Below, piece by piece: positions 1 through 10,283 of a stretch of DNA of 45,757 nt (positions are counted from its first letter, which is position 1; each line of letters opens with the position of its first letter). Origin of the DNA: Phytophthora quininea (taxonomy: Eukaryota; Oomycota; Peronosporomycetes; Peronosporales; Peronosporaceae). The DNA lies in contig JAAVTG010000131.1 in assembly GCA_011947345.1 (NCBI GenBank), positions 1-45,757 of the forward strand, in the 5' to 3' direction. The notes below the pieces were generated by a model. That model did not search any database. It was given only the letters and a program-made list of their open reading frames with translations, and was not told the origin of the DNA. The translations under genes and the position numbers were made by a program.

Positions 1-1640
1 TGCAACTCTGAGCAGCTTTCAAAGTACGCGACGTCCATCGCCTTTCGCTCCGTCTCCTCTCGTAGTCGATCTATCAGTACTCCAAGCTGAACATTCACTT
101 CTCGCTCGGCAGCCAACACTTGTTCAAGCTGTGCACCACGTGATCGACGTCGAGGTGGAGGCGGACGCTCGAATGAGCGCCAGTCAGGTTTGGAAATGGA
201 CCCCATTGCTGAGCGCTTCTTTGCGTGGAGTTTGCCGGGGATGTCTGAGTGAGAAGGGTCCATCATTCGCAGGGCATCACTTTCCAGGGCCTCGGTCGTG
301 TACGAGGACGGAAGGGAGCTGAAACATTATAGGCATTGCCTGAGAGCTCTACCATCCCGAATCTTCGCTCGGCTTCGTCCTCCGGGACCACTCGACCATG
401 GACGTCACGAGAATATCGCCCAAAGACTGCTTCCTCGCGGAGGACCACGATTTCCGCTTCCTGAATTCGAGCCATGTCAACATCTCCGATTTGTGACGGC
501 AAGACGGAGCTATAGTTGGTTTTGCCAGCCCGTACAGGAGCGCGAGTTTTCGGTCGTAGAGCTCCGACCTTGGACGATGTCGCCGGTATAAGCTCTTCAT
601 CGTTCACCACCCTCGTCTCGTAAGGAGTCTTGGCACGTTTTCGTTCAGCTAAAGTCTGCGCCAGAGCTTCAGCAGAATTTGTAAATTCCTCGGTGTTTGC
701 AGGCGAGTGTTGGCCGTCTCGAGTTGAGACCTGAGTGCGCTTGCCCCCAACTTGCACGAACTGACTGTAGTCGGCACTAGCAGGCTTGTTTTCCGGACGA
801 TGCAGCTGCCTCTGTTCAAATGACAACTTGGCACGGTAGTCGAGGTTTAGCGGCAGGATGAAGGGGTTCCGCTGGAGCGAGAACCGAGCCACTGTGTGAG
901 CCCTGAGTGCTTTGTCAAAAACTCCAAGTCGGACGCCAACTTGAGCAAATAGTTGATTCCGTTCCACTTGAACGGTTCTGGATCGTCCACAGGTTTCGGT
1001 CGTTGGCCTGCGTCAGTCTTAACCTTCAGCTTGAAATTCCGCCACGTGACGATCGCTCCACCGTCTCGAGGGTCGCCAAGCGGATCAAGTCCAGCAAGTC
1101 TACGGTCTCGCTTAAGTGGGAACCGCTGATCTGACCCGCAGCACTTGCTCGGCCCAACCGCTGCAGATATCCTTCGCGGACGAGTACGCATTTGAGCACC
1201 TCCAATTCCTGGTAAAAAGTCAAAGAAGTGATTAGTCCTTGCTGCGTTTTGACCGACTGTCTGGTCGTACCTCTCCCGAGTCAACCTCCTGCGCTCCATT
1301 CCCAGTTGCAAAAGTGACCGACGAGACTTTGGGAAGCGAAACCTGGGGGGCAGTGGAGAATGAGAGAGTTCCTGAGCTCAGTCAATTTTCTCCGTCACGA
1401 ATCCTACTGGACTACGAACCTTGTGCAAACCACCTCGAGCTAGTTTCTTGGGAGAAACTTTCTTGGTCTTTTGATCGGTGGGAAATGGGGCGAACTGGAC
1501 AACACTGGAGCTGCTGTACGCGATGGAGATAGCACCGAACCACCGATAGCTCTACAAGATTCGAGTTAATGGCTCATCGGTAGCAAGTAGTAAAGAAATC
1601 TCCTTCACTACTTACACTTTTGGTTTGCTGCTGTGGCCAT
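1..1640 (-). CDS. Coiled-coil hypothetical protein, 3' end cut by window edge
   Basis: I do not recognise this protein. The probable start is the ATG at 1640, followed after nine codons by a GTAAGT-type donor and an intron to about 1550. A second intron fits well at 1209..1270 (GTACGA donor, ACTAAT branch, TTACCAG acceptor) and joins ...VDSGE to ELEVLKCVLVREG. The frame then passes through single-base shifts near 1377, 1058, 919 (run of five A) and 323 (run of three A). Past the last shift it runs off the left edge as a charged helical segment (AAEREVNVQLGVLIDRLREE). The middle part contains WRNFKLKVKTDAGQ and FKWNGINYLLKLASDLEF. An apparent TGA at 263 belongs to the unshifted frame and is probably not the real stop. 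Nearby flagellar genes make a cytoskeletal role possible, but this is only inference. Confidence 0.55.
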
Positions 1641-1848
1641 TCGTCGATGCCGTAGTGCGATCCATCAAACGAGTGTCCTGGTGCTCAGGAGTATCGCTTC
1701 AAATGGTCCCAGGCGAGGTCAAACCACGCGTCGACGCATCCGATCGATCGATCAGCGCCGCTTCACACCAGTTTCAAAGGGCGAGCAACTGCAATTAGGA
1801 GTACATGAACAAAATTCTTTTTCGTTAGATGTCGTGACAATAGCTATT

Positions 1849-4800
1849 CTACCGTAGTCCATGCACTTCCAAGTCGAGGGCATCCTCGAAAACGTCGTCA
1901 CTGCAATCCGCAGACCCGAAGGTCTTGATCCACTGCGGAGACATCTGGAACCATCTCAATGTTGGAGGCACGAGTTGAACGCGTCCGATCGGTCCGAGCT
2001 TTCGCACTCAGACTTGCGGTCATCCTCCCGTTCAGTCAGCGATATCAGGGATTCTTTATCGATCGTAGTCGATGAAGGTAATGGTTTGGCGTTGAGCGGT
2101 GGAGCTACTGTTTCGCTTGGACTATCGACTGAGTCAATAGTAGCCGCAACGCTGACCTCGCTTTCAGCACCAATTGAACTTTGGTGCGGTGAGACTTCTA
2201 CACAAGGATCGACTGCGGAAGAAATCGTCAGCCGAACATCCGAATCTTCATCTCCAGCACCTTCATCGGGACTGGGCCTACCCACGAGTTCCTCGTGCAC
2301 AGGCTTGATACTTTCATCAGCGCTTTGGACGTTGCTTTCTTGTGTCGTGTCCGTCTCGGCAATATTTGCGTTTGCGACTCGATAGGTATAATTGACGCTG
2401 GTTGTGTTGAGCAGCTGGGGCAGCGTCATCGACGAGTAAACCACCAGGGCTCGCTTCTCCTTACCACGAGTGAAGACGGCACTTGCAAGATCCTCTGGAA
2501 GGACAGGCCTGTCACGAGTGACACCACTGTTGGGGTGGTCTCCGTCGCAACTTCCGTCAATATCTCACTTGGAAGAGGCTCCGTAGAAGTCTCCATTGGC
2601 GAAATATCTTCTCTCGTTTTGTCGTCTTCGATCAAAACTTCAGTGTCAGGGAGAGTAATAGGTGCCTCCATTGTGTCTTGCGACTCCAGCTCGACCAGAA
2701 GCGGGGGAGGTTTGGTCTATCGAGGTCGTACCTTCGGTCTTTTGCTCTGAGTTGTCCGCAGTAGTGGTGATTTGCTTTTTCGGGGCTACCAACGGGGCGA
2801 GGTCAACATCTTGAATCGGCATCTCCTTTCCAGCAGGGAAATTCAGCTTTGAATTTCGCTCCGCAGCGTCCGTTTCGCCCGTCTTCGTGTTTACGTTGTC
2901 ACGACTCCCTTCGAGGAATAGCCCGGCGAGAACTTCTAACTTGGCCATGCATTTGCCGACGTAGAACTCAATTGCGAGGCAGATGACGGAAGCCTCAGTG
3001 GTTCGGAAGAGATATTCCTGTGTTACTGCCTCGCTTCGGCACTGGAGCAGACAGCACGTGCATCCCTGCTGAAGTACGACCGACCATTTCTCCAAATCTG
3101 TGTAGTACCAAGTGCTCAGCACCACCTCCGAGTCGTGACCAGTGCAGAAGGAAACGCCGAATGCCGAGATCTCGAGCGACGTCGCCTCGCTTGGAGAAGA
3201 CTTTCCAGTCATCGCCAATTTCACTGGGAATCGCAACGATCTATCAGGGGCCATCGAGGCGTGCTTCTCGACAGCTTCGGTCAGCACGTGAATCCAAACC
3301 TCATACACTTCCGGTTCCAGTGCTGCAAATGTCCAGGTGCGATAGAGCGTGACCACGTCGAACGCATGCACTGGTGAAGTACTAACACCACTACCACGAG
3401 CCGGTGAGGTAGCCGACACTGGCCTGATGCACAACACTGAGCTCAAATCAATCACCCTTCGTTCCTTGGGGAGTCGGTCATTCCTGGACAGTGCGCAATT
3501 CGGTCGTAGTAGCAGAGAAATCCTCCTACAGGTGTCTCGAACAACACGGCGAGCTTGAGGTGCCATGGCTTTCGCAGGTGAAATGTGCGACCATTCTTCC
3601 GCTTTAGTAGCTGTCCCTGGAACTTGAACATCTTGGCGTAGTGACTCGATTGAACGAGATCGACCAGCGGTTGCAAGGATTTTGCTGGAAAAGGGAGCTT
3701 GTCTCGTGATAAAGATATTCGCTTTGCATTCGACGTCGATGACAAACACGCAGCGTGGTGGTCGCAAATACTGTTGGTCGCCACTCGAGACACACTGACT
3801 GTCGTGCGTAAAGCCGAATTCACGTGACTCGGTTCGCCAGTGTTGATGTGGATCATCACGCTGGACCCGGAGGACTCGATCGGTTTGTTACTGCTCTCAT
3901 CGTTGCTGTCGACACGGTACGGACACCCGATAATCTGGCAGCAGGAATCAATCCGCTGCCTCAAACTGTCGCCGTCCGCAAAGACCATCAAAGCGCTAAG
4001 TCTTCGCGACGGAGCGATCTCTGACGCTTGTCGGGGGCTTGATTGCGATGAGCGTGCTGATAGAACCTCTCGGAGAGAGGCGTCCATGTATGTTCCGTGC
4101 TTCAAGTACCAGATCGCCTCGCGGATGTATTGCGCTTCTAGGCTCTAGAATACGAGGCATGCAGGTTGTTTCGCGAGCTGCGAAGTCGTTCGGAAACGTA
4201 GCTCTAGGCGAGTTCCCATCACTTCGCAGGATTCGAGATACTCGTACGCATACGAAAACAAACAAGCACTGCGATCGTGGCAGTCGGGCGAGGGGAACAC
4301 TCGAATGTGGCGACTGCCTAACGTGAGACCACGAAGATCTCCACTGATAGAGCAGGTGAAACTGAGATAGCCATTGCGGAAGTACTCAACCCCCAGGCGT
4401 TCACGGCTAACTGCGTTCCTCACTGGCTGCTCTCGCCGCAGAAGTTCCCTTCGCTTTGACATGGGCAGCATCGGTGGAGAACTCGACCCGAGAGATGCAC
4501 GCCGTTGGTTAATTGGCGACGGCACGTTGTGTCCTACGAGAACCCCAACGTACACTTGCTCCGGCTGCTTCCCGAGCTCTGGAAGAGCAAAAATCGCCAG
4601 TAAATGGGCTTCAAGATCGGTGAGTATCGGGAAGGTAAACACTGGCGACTCTAAGCCATCGTGTAGCACAAAGTGGACGGAATTTTCGGTGTGGTCCCAG
4701 ACGACCTCCTTCATGGCGGTGATCTGACATTGGTAGACGATTTTGTGCTGGTGGATGGTGACGGCCTGGATGGACTCGATCGAAACCCCGAGAATCACGT

Positions 4801-4939
4801 CCACGACCGTCGCATTCTCAGCACTCGAGTGCATTTTCCCATGGTAAACCGCAGGCTCCTGGACATTCGGAACATATTGACCGGTACTTTGTCGTGAGGC
4901 CTTCCGCGCTGCTGCCTTCGATGAAAACGATCCCCGCAT
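1849..4939 (-). CDS. Large PH-domain hypothetical protein with several frameshifts
   Basis: About 1,030 codons once shifts are bridged. The N-terminal half (4939 to about 4150) holds two beta-rich segments that may be PH-like folds. A clearer PH domain starts near 3640 with KMFKFQGQLLKRKNGRTFHL and ends near 3290 with the usual C-terminal helix (EVYEVWIHVLTEAVEKH). A further beta-rich segment follows, then a long acidic Ser/Thr-rich tail. Single-base shifts lie near 3470, 2705 (run of five C), 2515 and 1955 (CAA for CAAA). Bridging them gives a continuous product ending at the TAG 1849..1851. One in-frame TAG at 4145..4147 remains, with good coding sequence in the same frame on both sides. 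The ATG at 4939 is the first in frame; an upstream exon is possible. PH domains bind phosphoinositides or proteins at membranes. The exact role is unknown. Confidence 0.55.
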
Positions 4940-5055
4940 TTGTCTTGCTGGGTTGGCTCGAAGTCGACGAATAGCACAGCACGACAGAAGAAGCACCGCT
5001 ATCGCTAACTATAGCGATAAGACCATGGGGCAGACCTCACGAGTGTTCATTTCAT

Positions 5056-6695
5056 TTAATCTTGTTTGCGCTCGGGAATTATGAACACGCTCGAGAAGCA
5101 CGCGTTGAAAATCCGCTCGGCACCCTGGAAGTACGGGAACTGCAGCCACATCATCACCAGCAGCTTGCCGTGGTAAAACAGAGGAAGCCACCCAATCTCC
5201 CGTCCGATCGCAGTCATTAAGTAGTCGGCAGTGATCGCCACCGTGAAATATGCGAGCCACCATTCGTATCGGCGCGTTCGCTTCTCGCCTAGCACTCCGA
5301 TCGTGACGTAGGCTGGGAAACCGAAGCCCATGAGCGAGCAGCCTCGAGAGGCCACAAACCCAGGTGTGAACAGGAAGATCAGTCCAAACAGCGCAGGGCC
5401 CTGGGACCAAAGATCGTTCGCGAGATGAACATGTCGCTCTGGTACAACACGCAGCGTGACGAGCATGCGCATCACAAAGTTTGCCGTCTCGTTGGTCTCG
5501 GGTTTAGCGGCAGCCGCTCGCTCGTGCATTCGGTTCGCGTAGGGACTAACCAACGGACTCAGCAGCGTGTACAGCGCGATGTCTCCTCTCGTGAATGGCG
5601 AGTGCATCCAAATGAAAAAATGTTGCAAAAGTGAATGGGAACGGTGAACCACGAGGTCACAAATGCAGGAACGAAAAGCGTCGTCATGCCAATCAGGCAA
5701 ACCGCGAACGACCAGATGACCCAGTACTTCAAACACGCCTCATAGCCTCTCCACTCGTAGTCCGGGATGCTGATCTTCTCAAAGCGCTTACGAAGTTCGC
5801 TTGTGATGTTTCCTTTCGACGTCGACAACGGGCCCTGGGTGTTCGCTCGAGGAGGGTAAAGTCGTTTCTGGCGGATCACACCGACCGAGTGCAGAAGAGG
5901 ATACCCAACCGACAGCAGTCCAAACAGAGCTTCATTCCCCAGCACGTCCACTGCAGGTTGCGGCATCCAATACAGCGCTTCGTACGACAGTCCGAAGAAA
6001 AGTACGTGAGGCAGAAGGATCGCCACCGCTCTCCATTTGGCGCTCAACGAGGCCACAAACGCTCTGTACCGCAGCTCCAGCAGCCGCCTAGTTCGGACGT
6101 ACTGCATGCGAGCCTTGTGTACGTATCCTTGTCGTATGCAGACCACCACGAACAGAATGGTAGCAGCCAGAATGGCCTGATGCACAGGGTCCATCTCGCT
6201 GACGTAGTCCACTGCGATCTTGGCGACTGCGATGAAGTGGGGCAGCACCGCCTCCCCACCACCGCCAGACCTTGAGCAATGGGGATCACCACCAGCATGA
6301 GGAACACTGCCCACAGTCGAAGACACTGGAACGAGGCCACCACCGCCTCTTCGAAGGCCAGAGCGATAGCTCCCCAGTCGGTGCTTCGCCCAAAGGCTGC
6401 AGCGATCTCCGTGGCATTGAAAGAGGGGACGAGAGGCAGGTATTGGTCTAGCAGACCGCTGGCAAAAGGAGCGCGTCCTGCTGCATCGAAATGGTTGAGA
6501 AATTGTTAGTTTTCCATAAAGATACGCCCGTTTGTTTCGTCGTTTGCACAGCACCGAGAGGACGGGGGCGGGTCGATCCATCTCCGCATCGAGCGGCTCT
6601 TGCGTCTGCAGCTGTGCATGGAGCTGGGAGGCCTTGAGTAGTAGGCAGACGCCCGCGCCCACGGGCAGGAGGCGCCGCAGCAGCCACCGCATCAT
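5056..6695 (-). CDS. TB2/DP1/HVA22 (REEP-like) membrane protein, two modules
   Basis: A multi-pass membrane protein whose C-terminal half matches the TB2/DP1/HVA22 family, which shapes tubular ER. It has GFGFPAYVTIGVL, then YEWWLAYFTVAI, then LPLFYHGKLLVMMWLQFPYF and the family hallmark QGAERIF. The preceding half looks like a second, more divergent copy (LLSVGYPLLHSVGVI, then YEWRGYEACLKYWVIW). Exon 1 starts at 6695 and encodes a hydrophobic leader (LLPVGAGVCLLLKASQ). An intron then ends near 6484 with a CTAAC branch and TGCAG acceptor; the donor is uncertain. Single-base shifts lie near 6255 (run of four C) and 5628 (run of four A), and bridging them restores one frame through both modules. 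Most family members have a single module, so tandem duplication is unusual. It lies 117 bp downstream of the next gene on the same strand. Confidence 0.7.
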
Positions 6696-6770
6696 GGCAA
6701 CACGAAGCGACGAATATTTATTTGTGCGCTTTTCTTATTCTCACACGTCGCAGAAAAAGGCAACTTGTTG

Positions 6771-7827
6771 TCAGTGCTCGCTGTTGTTGCAGCGCTTCTC
6801 ATTTTCCATGAGCGTGTGGAGTTTGCGGAGTTCGGTCATACGCTCGAGGATCTCTCGCTCAATTGGGACGGCCACTTCGGGTCTTCCTAGAGAGATCATT
6901 TCGGCCATGTAGCTCTTGCGGGACTCGACTTCGTGGAGCACGGCATCGTAGAGCTCTTCCAGTTGCGCCAGGCGGCTTTTGTGGCGTTTGCCGCTGCGAA
7001 GAGCAGATGCGTGGGAAAGCTCCTTGTCCAGTAGATCTGCAAGTAGCGAGTCACAATGAGAGAAAAATAGTGTTGTTCTTCCAAGCAGCAGATTCGTACC
7101 GGCTCCAGGCAACAATTCGCGGGGCAGGATGCTGCCCGTCGTGAAGGAAAACGTTTGCTGCAGCTTCTCCTTCTCTTGGTTGGGTGCTCTCCTATGATAT
7201 TCATAAGCGATGAGAAGACTGCATTGGCCAGCAGCGTATGTGCTCGCGTACTTGATGTAGCTCCGTCGACTAGCGTCCAGCTCCTTCTTGATCGCGTCCA
7301 TCTCCTTCTCAATCTCGCTCAACGGCTTCTTGCGCGACGCGAGGTAGTCGATCGGGTGGAACTGCAGTCGAACGTTCAGTCTCAATCAAAACTCGAGAGC
7401 TCACGGCAACGCACCTCCGGCAATTCGCCTTTGAAATTGGAAAAGCTCGGGGCTTTAATCGCTCGGCTGGACGTCTTCGCTACTAGGCGTTGAGTCCTCG
7501 AGTCGACACCTGCTACACCTCCACCAGGTATGAACGGCGCTCGGGTTCCTTCTCGCGGCTTCACTTTTAGCTCTGAATCACGCGCTAAGCAGTTAGTCGT
7601 CGGCGCCAATTCAATTCATCGCTACAACGTTGCCACGCACTCGGATACGAAACCCTGGGCTTGGATGTCCCGCAGTACAACTTCTTCAGCAGTCGTCCGG
7701 CCTCGGTATCCCCACCAAATGCCCTGCAGGAACAATGTCAAGATATATCGGCATGCTTTTCTCCCATCACGTACTTCCAAGCTCCAGCAGTGCGATCGGC
7801 TGGGTCACCATTGCTGTCGTCCTGCAT
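6771..7827 (-). CDS. UPF0193 (EVG1/C22orf23)-like protein, six exons
   Basis: I modelled six exons: 7775..7827, 7641..7723, 7415..7584, 7252..7361, 7100..7191 and 6771..7036. The introns are 51-63 nt with GT..AG ends; several show CTAAC or CTGAAC branch sites. Summed length is 774 nt (257 aa), in frame throughout with no correction. The C-terminal half resembles the UPF0193/EVG1 family: a charged segment NQEKEKLQQTFSFTTG, then LEELYDAVLHEVESRKSYMAEM, a short SLGRPEVAVPIEREI and a terminal helix. The match is recalled from memory of human C22orf23 and is not strong at the N terminus. The family is associated with ciliated organisms. The neighbouring CFAP184 gene on the same strand fits a flagellar role in zoospores, but this is inference. 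Confidence 0.6.
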
Positions 7828-7967
7828 CGTGGTGATCCGCTACTGAAACAAGAAGTGGTTTCACGATGTCAAATATTTTTGAAGAGACTGAGTCGTGATG
7901 GCAGCAAACACTTTCCTCCAGCTTTTATCATATCTTGACAGCATTCGGGCGGAGTCGGAGCCTACGA

Positions 7968-9133
7968 CTACTTAGTCTTGGCAGCCCTCTTCCCCAGGTC
8001 CTTAATCATTCCAGAAAGCAATGTGTGTCGCTGAACAAGCTCGGCGCGACGGCGCTCAAGATCCACCAGATCGCTCTCCCTCTTTCAAAGTCCTCGATCA
8101 GCAGCTCCGACTTGGCAAAGCCTTCCTTGCTCTTTAGTCGAGCTGCGAGCTGGCGTGTGGCGTCGCGGTCTTTCTTCTTGTGTGCGAGTTGGTCGCGATT
8201 GGCTGTGAGCGCCTCCTCGAGCTCCTGCGAGTCGCGCTTGAGCGTTTGATTCTCTGCCAAAACGAACTGCAGCTTCTCCTTGATGTGCGTCAACACCTGC
8301 ACCGTACTGGTCGTCTTCTTGCGCAGCTTGTGCAGTTCTTCGTTGCGCTCCTCGATCTTCTCGTTCAGCGTCTGGTTTTCGATCTTGAGCTGCTCAAAGT
8401 CGATGAGGTGCAGTCCCTCCGCGAGCTGCTCCTTGGCGTGAAGCTGCAGTTCCAACTTTTTAAGATGCGTGCGCAGGTTGATGTGCTTCAGCCGCACCTT
8501 CTCGACGTCCTGGTCTTTCCGCATCTCTGCAGCTTCAAACTGGGCGATTACTCGCTTGGCAATGGGCTTCCCTGTCCGCAAGTTCTCGGCGTTCCGCGCC
8601 ACCTCGCGCTTGAACTCCAGGAAGGCGTCCTGGATCTCCGTCACCTTGGCCTCCTTTTCGTCCAGCCTCCCCTGCAACTCCAGCGCCACCTTGTCGTACT
8701 GGGACTGTGCCGTCACTGTCTGCACTTTGGCTTCGTGGACGCTGCGCAGACACTCGAGATACCGCTTGGCGTTCTCGCTGGCGCTGGCCTTGTCGTCGCG
8801 TTTGGCAGCGTTGGCCGAGTCCGCTGCAGCGCCCGATCCGGCACTTGCCTCCTGGTTCTTTTGCAGCAGCGCGGCAATGCGGCGCTGCAATCTGCGAGCA
8901 CAGAAGCATTTAATTCTTAGCCCTGTAACACTTGCAAAGGGGCGACGCTACTTGGTGTTGCGCTGTGTCAACTCATCGCGGAGATCGGAGGCCTCCGAGA
9001 TGGCCGCTCGCAGTCGTCTTGCTTCCAGTCTGGCGGCCTCCTCGTCGTCCAGCTCGTCCTCGTCGTCATGGTCATCCTCTTGGTGCTCTTCCTCCTCCTC
9101 CTCGGGCGTTGTCTCCTGGTTGCTCGGCTTCAT
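7968..9133 (-). CDS. CFAP184: CFAP184/CCDC96-like axonemal coiled-coil protein
   Basis: A coiled-coil protein of about 368 aa. Exon 1 (8952..9133) encodes an acidic N terminus rich in Glu/Asp. A 60-nt intron (8892..8951) joins it to exon 2. The diagnostic block is LHLIDFEQLKIENQTLNEKI followed by EERNEELHKLRKK and VLTHIKEKLQFV, typical of CCDC96/CFAP184 and related to its partner CCDC113. These proteins form a complex on axonemal doublet microtubules near the nexin-dynein and radial-spoke bases. One missing A near 8085 (AAAGAG for AAAAGAG on the minus strand) breaks the end. Bridging it gives ESDLVDLERRRAEL and a basic tail ending at the TAG 7968..7970, and makes the coding length 1,107 nt, a multiple of three. 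The start is 77 bp from the divergent FtsJ gene. CCDC113 is the main alternative identity. Confidence 0.75.
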
Positions 9134-9209
9134 CGCTTGCTGGACGATCGCAATTGCTGCACGGCAACTTGAAGCGACGCCAAGGTTTTAGAGAGGGCTA
9201 CATTGTAAT

Positions 9210-10009
9210 ATGTTTGCTCGACCGAGGACGTTGACCTGCTCAGCGCCGTTGCGCGCCTTCAAGAGCCTCAAGGGCAAGTCGAACGCCAGCGCGCGCTGGG
9301 TGCGGAGGCAGTGGGGCGACCCGGCGGTCAAGCAGGCCAAGCGCGAGGGCCTGCGGTCGAGAGCCGCCTTCAAGCTGCGCGAGATTAACGACGTGCGTGC
9401 ATACCCATACAAATTCCGAAGCTTGTCCAAGCTTAACGACACTTTTTTGCTTTAGCGCTTCCAGCTGCTCAAACGAGGCGACGTGGTGCTGGACTTGGGG
9501 GCTGCTCCTGGCGGCTGGACGCAGGTGGCGGTGGAAGCGACGGCCCCCAAGCACAAGGTGGACGCATGCAAGCCTCGGGTGGTGGCGCTGGACTTGCGGC
9601 ACTTTGACCCCGTGGAAGGAGCTGCCATTGTGGTGGGGGATTTCCGCCAGGACAAAGTGAGAGCGCAGCTAGATGAGCTACTGGACGGCCGCAGGGCCAA
9701 TGTGGTGCTGAGCGACATGGCGCCGAGTTTCTCGGGCAACTTCCTCACGGACAGCCAGCAGCAGCTGCGGCTGTGTCATAATGCGCTCAAGATGGCCGAG
9801 CTGTATCTCAAGCCCGGAGGGAACTTCGCGACCAAGATCTTGCGGTGCGATGGCTCGGAGGAGTTTCGGGCGGACCTCAAGGCAGCGTTCGACGTGGTGA
9901 AGGCCATGAAGCCGCAGTCGTCAGACCCGAGTCCACCGAGATGTTTTTGGTGGCGAAAGGGTTCAAGGGCAAGTCGGCAAAGGATAAAGACGCAGACAGC
10001 AACCAGTAA
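9210..10009 (+). CDS. FtsJ/RrmJ-type rRNA 2'-O-methyltransferase, probably mitochondrial
   Basis: SAM-dependent ribose 2'-O-methyltransferase of the FtsJ/RrmJ (MRM2) type, acting on large-subunit rRNA in family members. Exon 1 is 9210..9392, the intron 9393..9455 (GTGCGT donor, CTTAAC branch, TTTAG acceptor), exon 2 from 9456. The SAM site is VLDLGAAPGGWTQV. The K-D-K-E catalytic tetrad is visible as RSRAAFKL (Lys), VLSDMAPSFSG (Asp), NFATKIL (Lys) and the Glu of STEMFLVAKGFKG. The Glu segment lies after a one-base deletion near 9925; unshifted reading loses it and ends at 10013. Bridging gives 245 aa ending at TAA 10007..10009. The N terminus is rich in Arg, Lys and Ser and lacks acidic residues, like a mitochondrial targeting peptide. 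Confidence 0.85.
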
Positions 10010-10283
10010 TTGAGCGATGCTGTATTGTTCAATGCCTACAGTGTCGCTACTCGTTACCCACTCACTTCTCCTCTATTCAAATTCTTCGGACGGAAGGGAA
10101 ACCCCGAGACAGAAGAATTGTGGGTCGCGCTAGCGCTCTCGTCGTGTGCGCAGCGGTCGGAAGTGGCCTCTTCGATCGAGGCCACTCCATTTTTTCTTGA
10201 AACATGCAAATACCCAGTAGTAAAAAAAAGCAAGTAGCGTCCGCTATCGCGCCGAGAGCCGCTATGCACAGCACGACTGCGGC

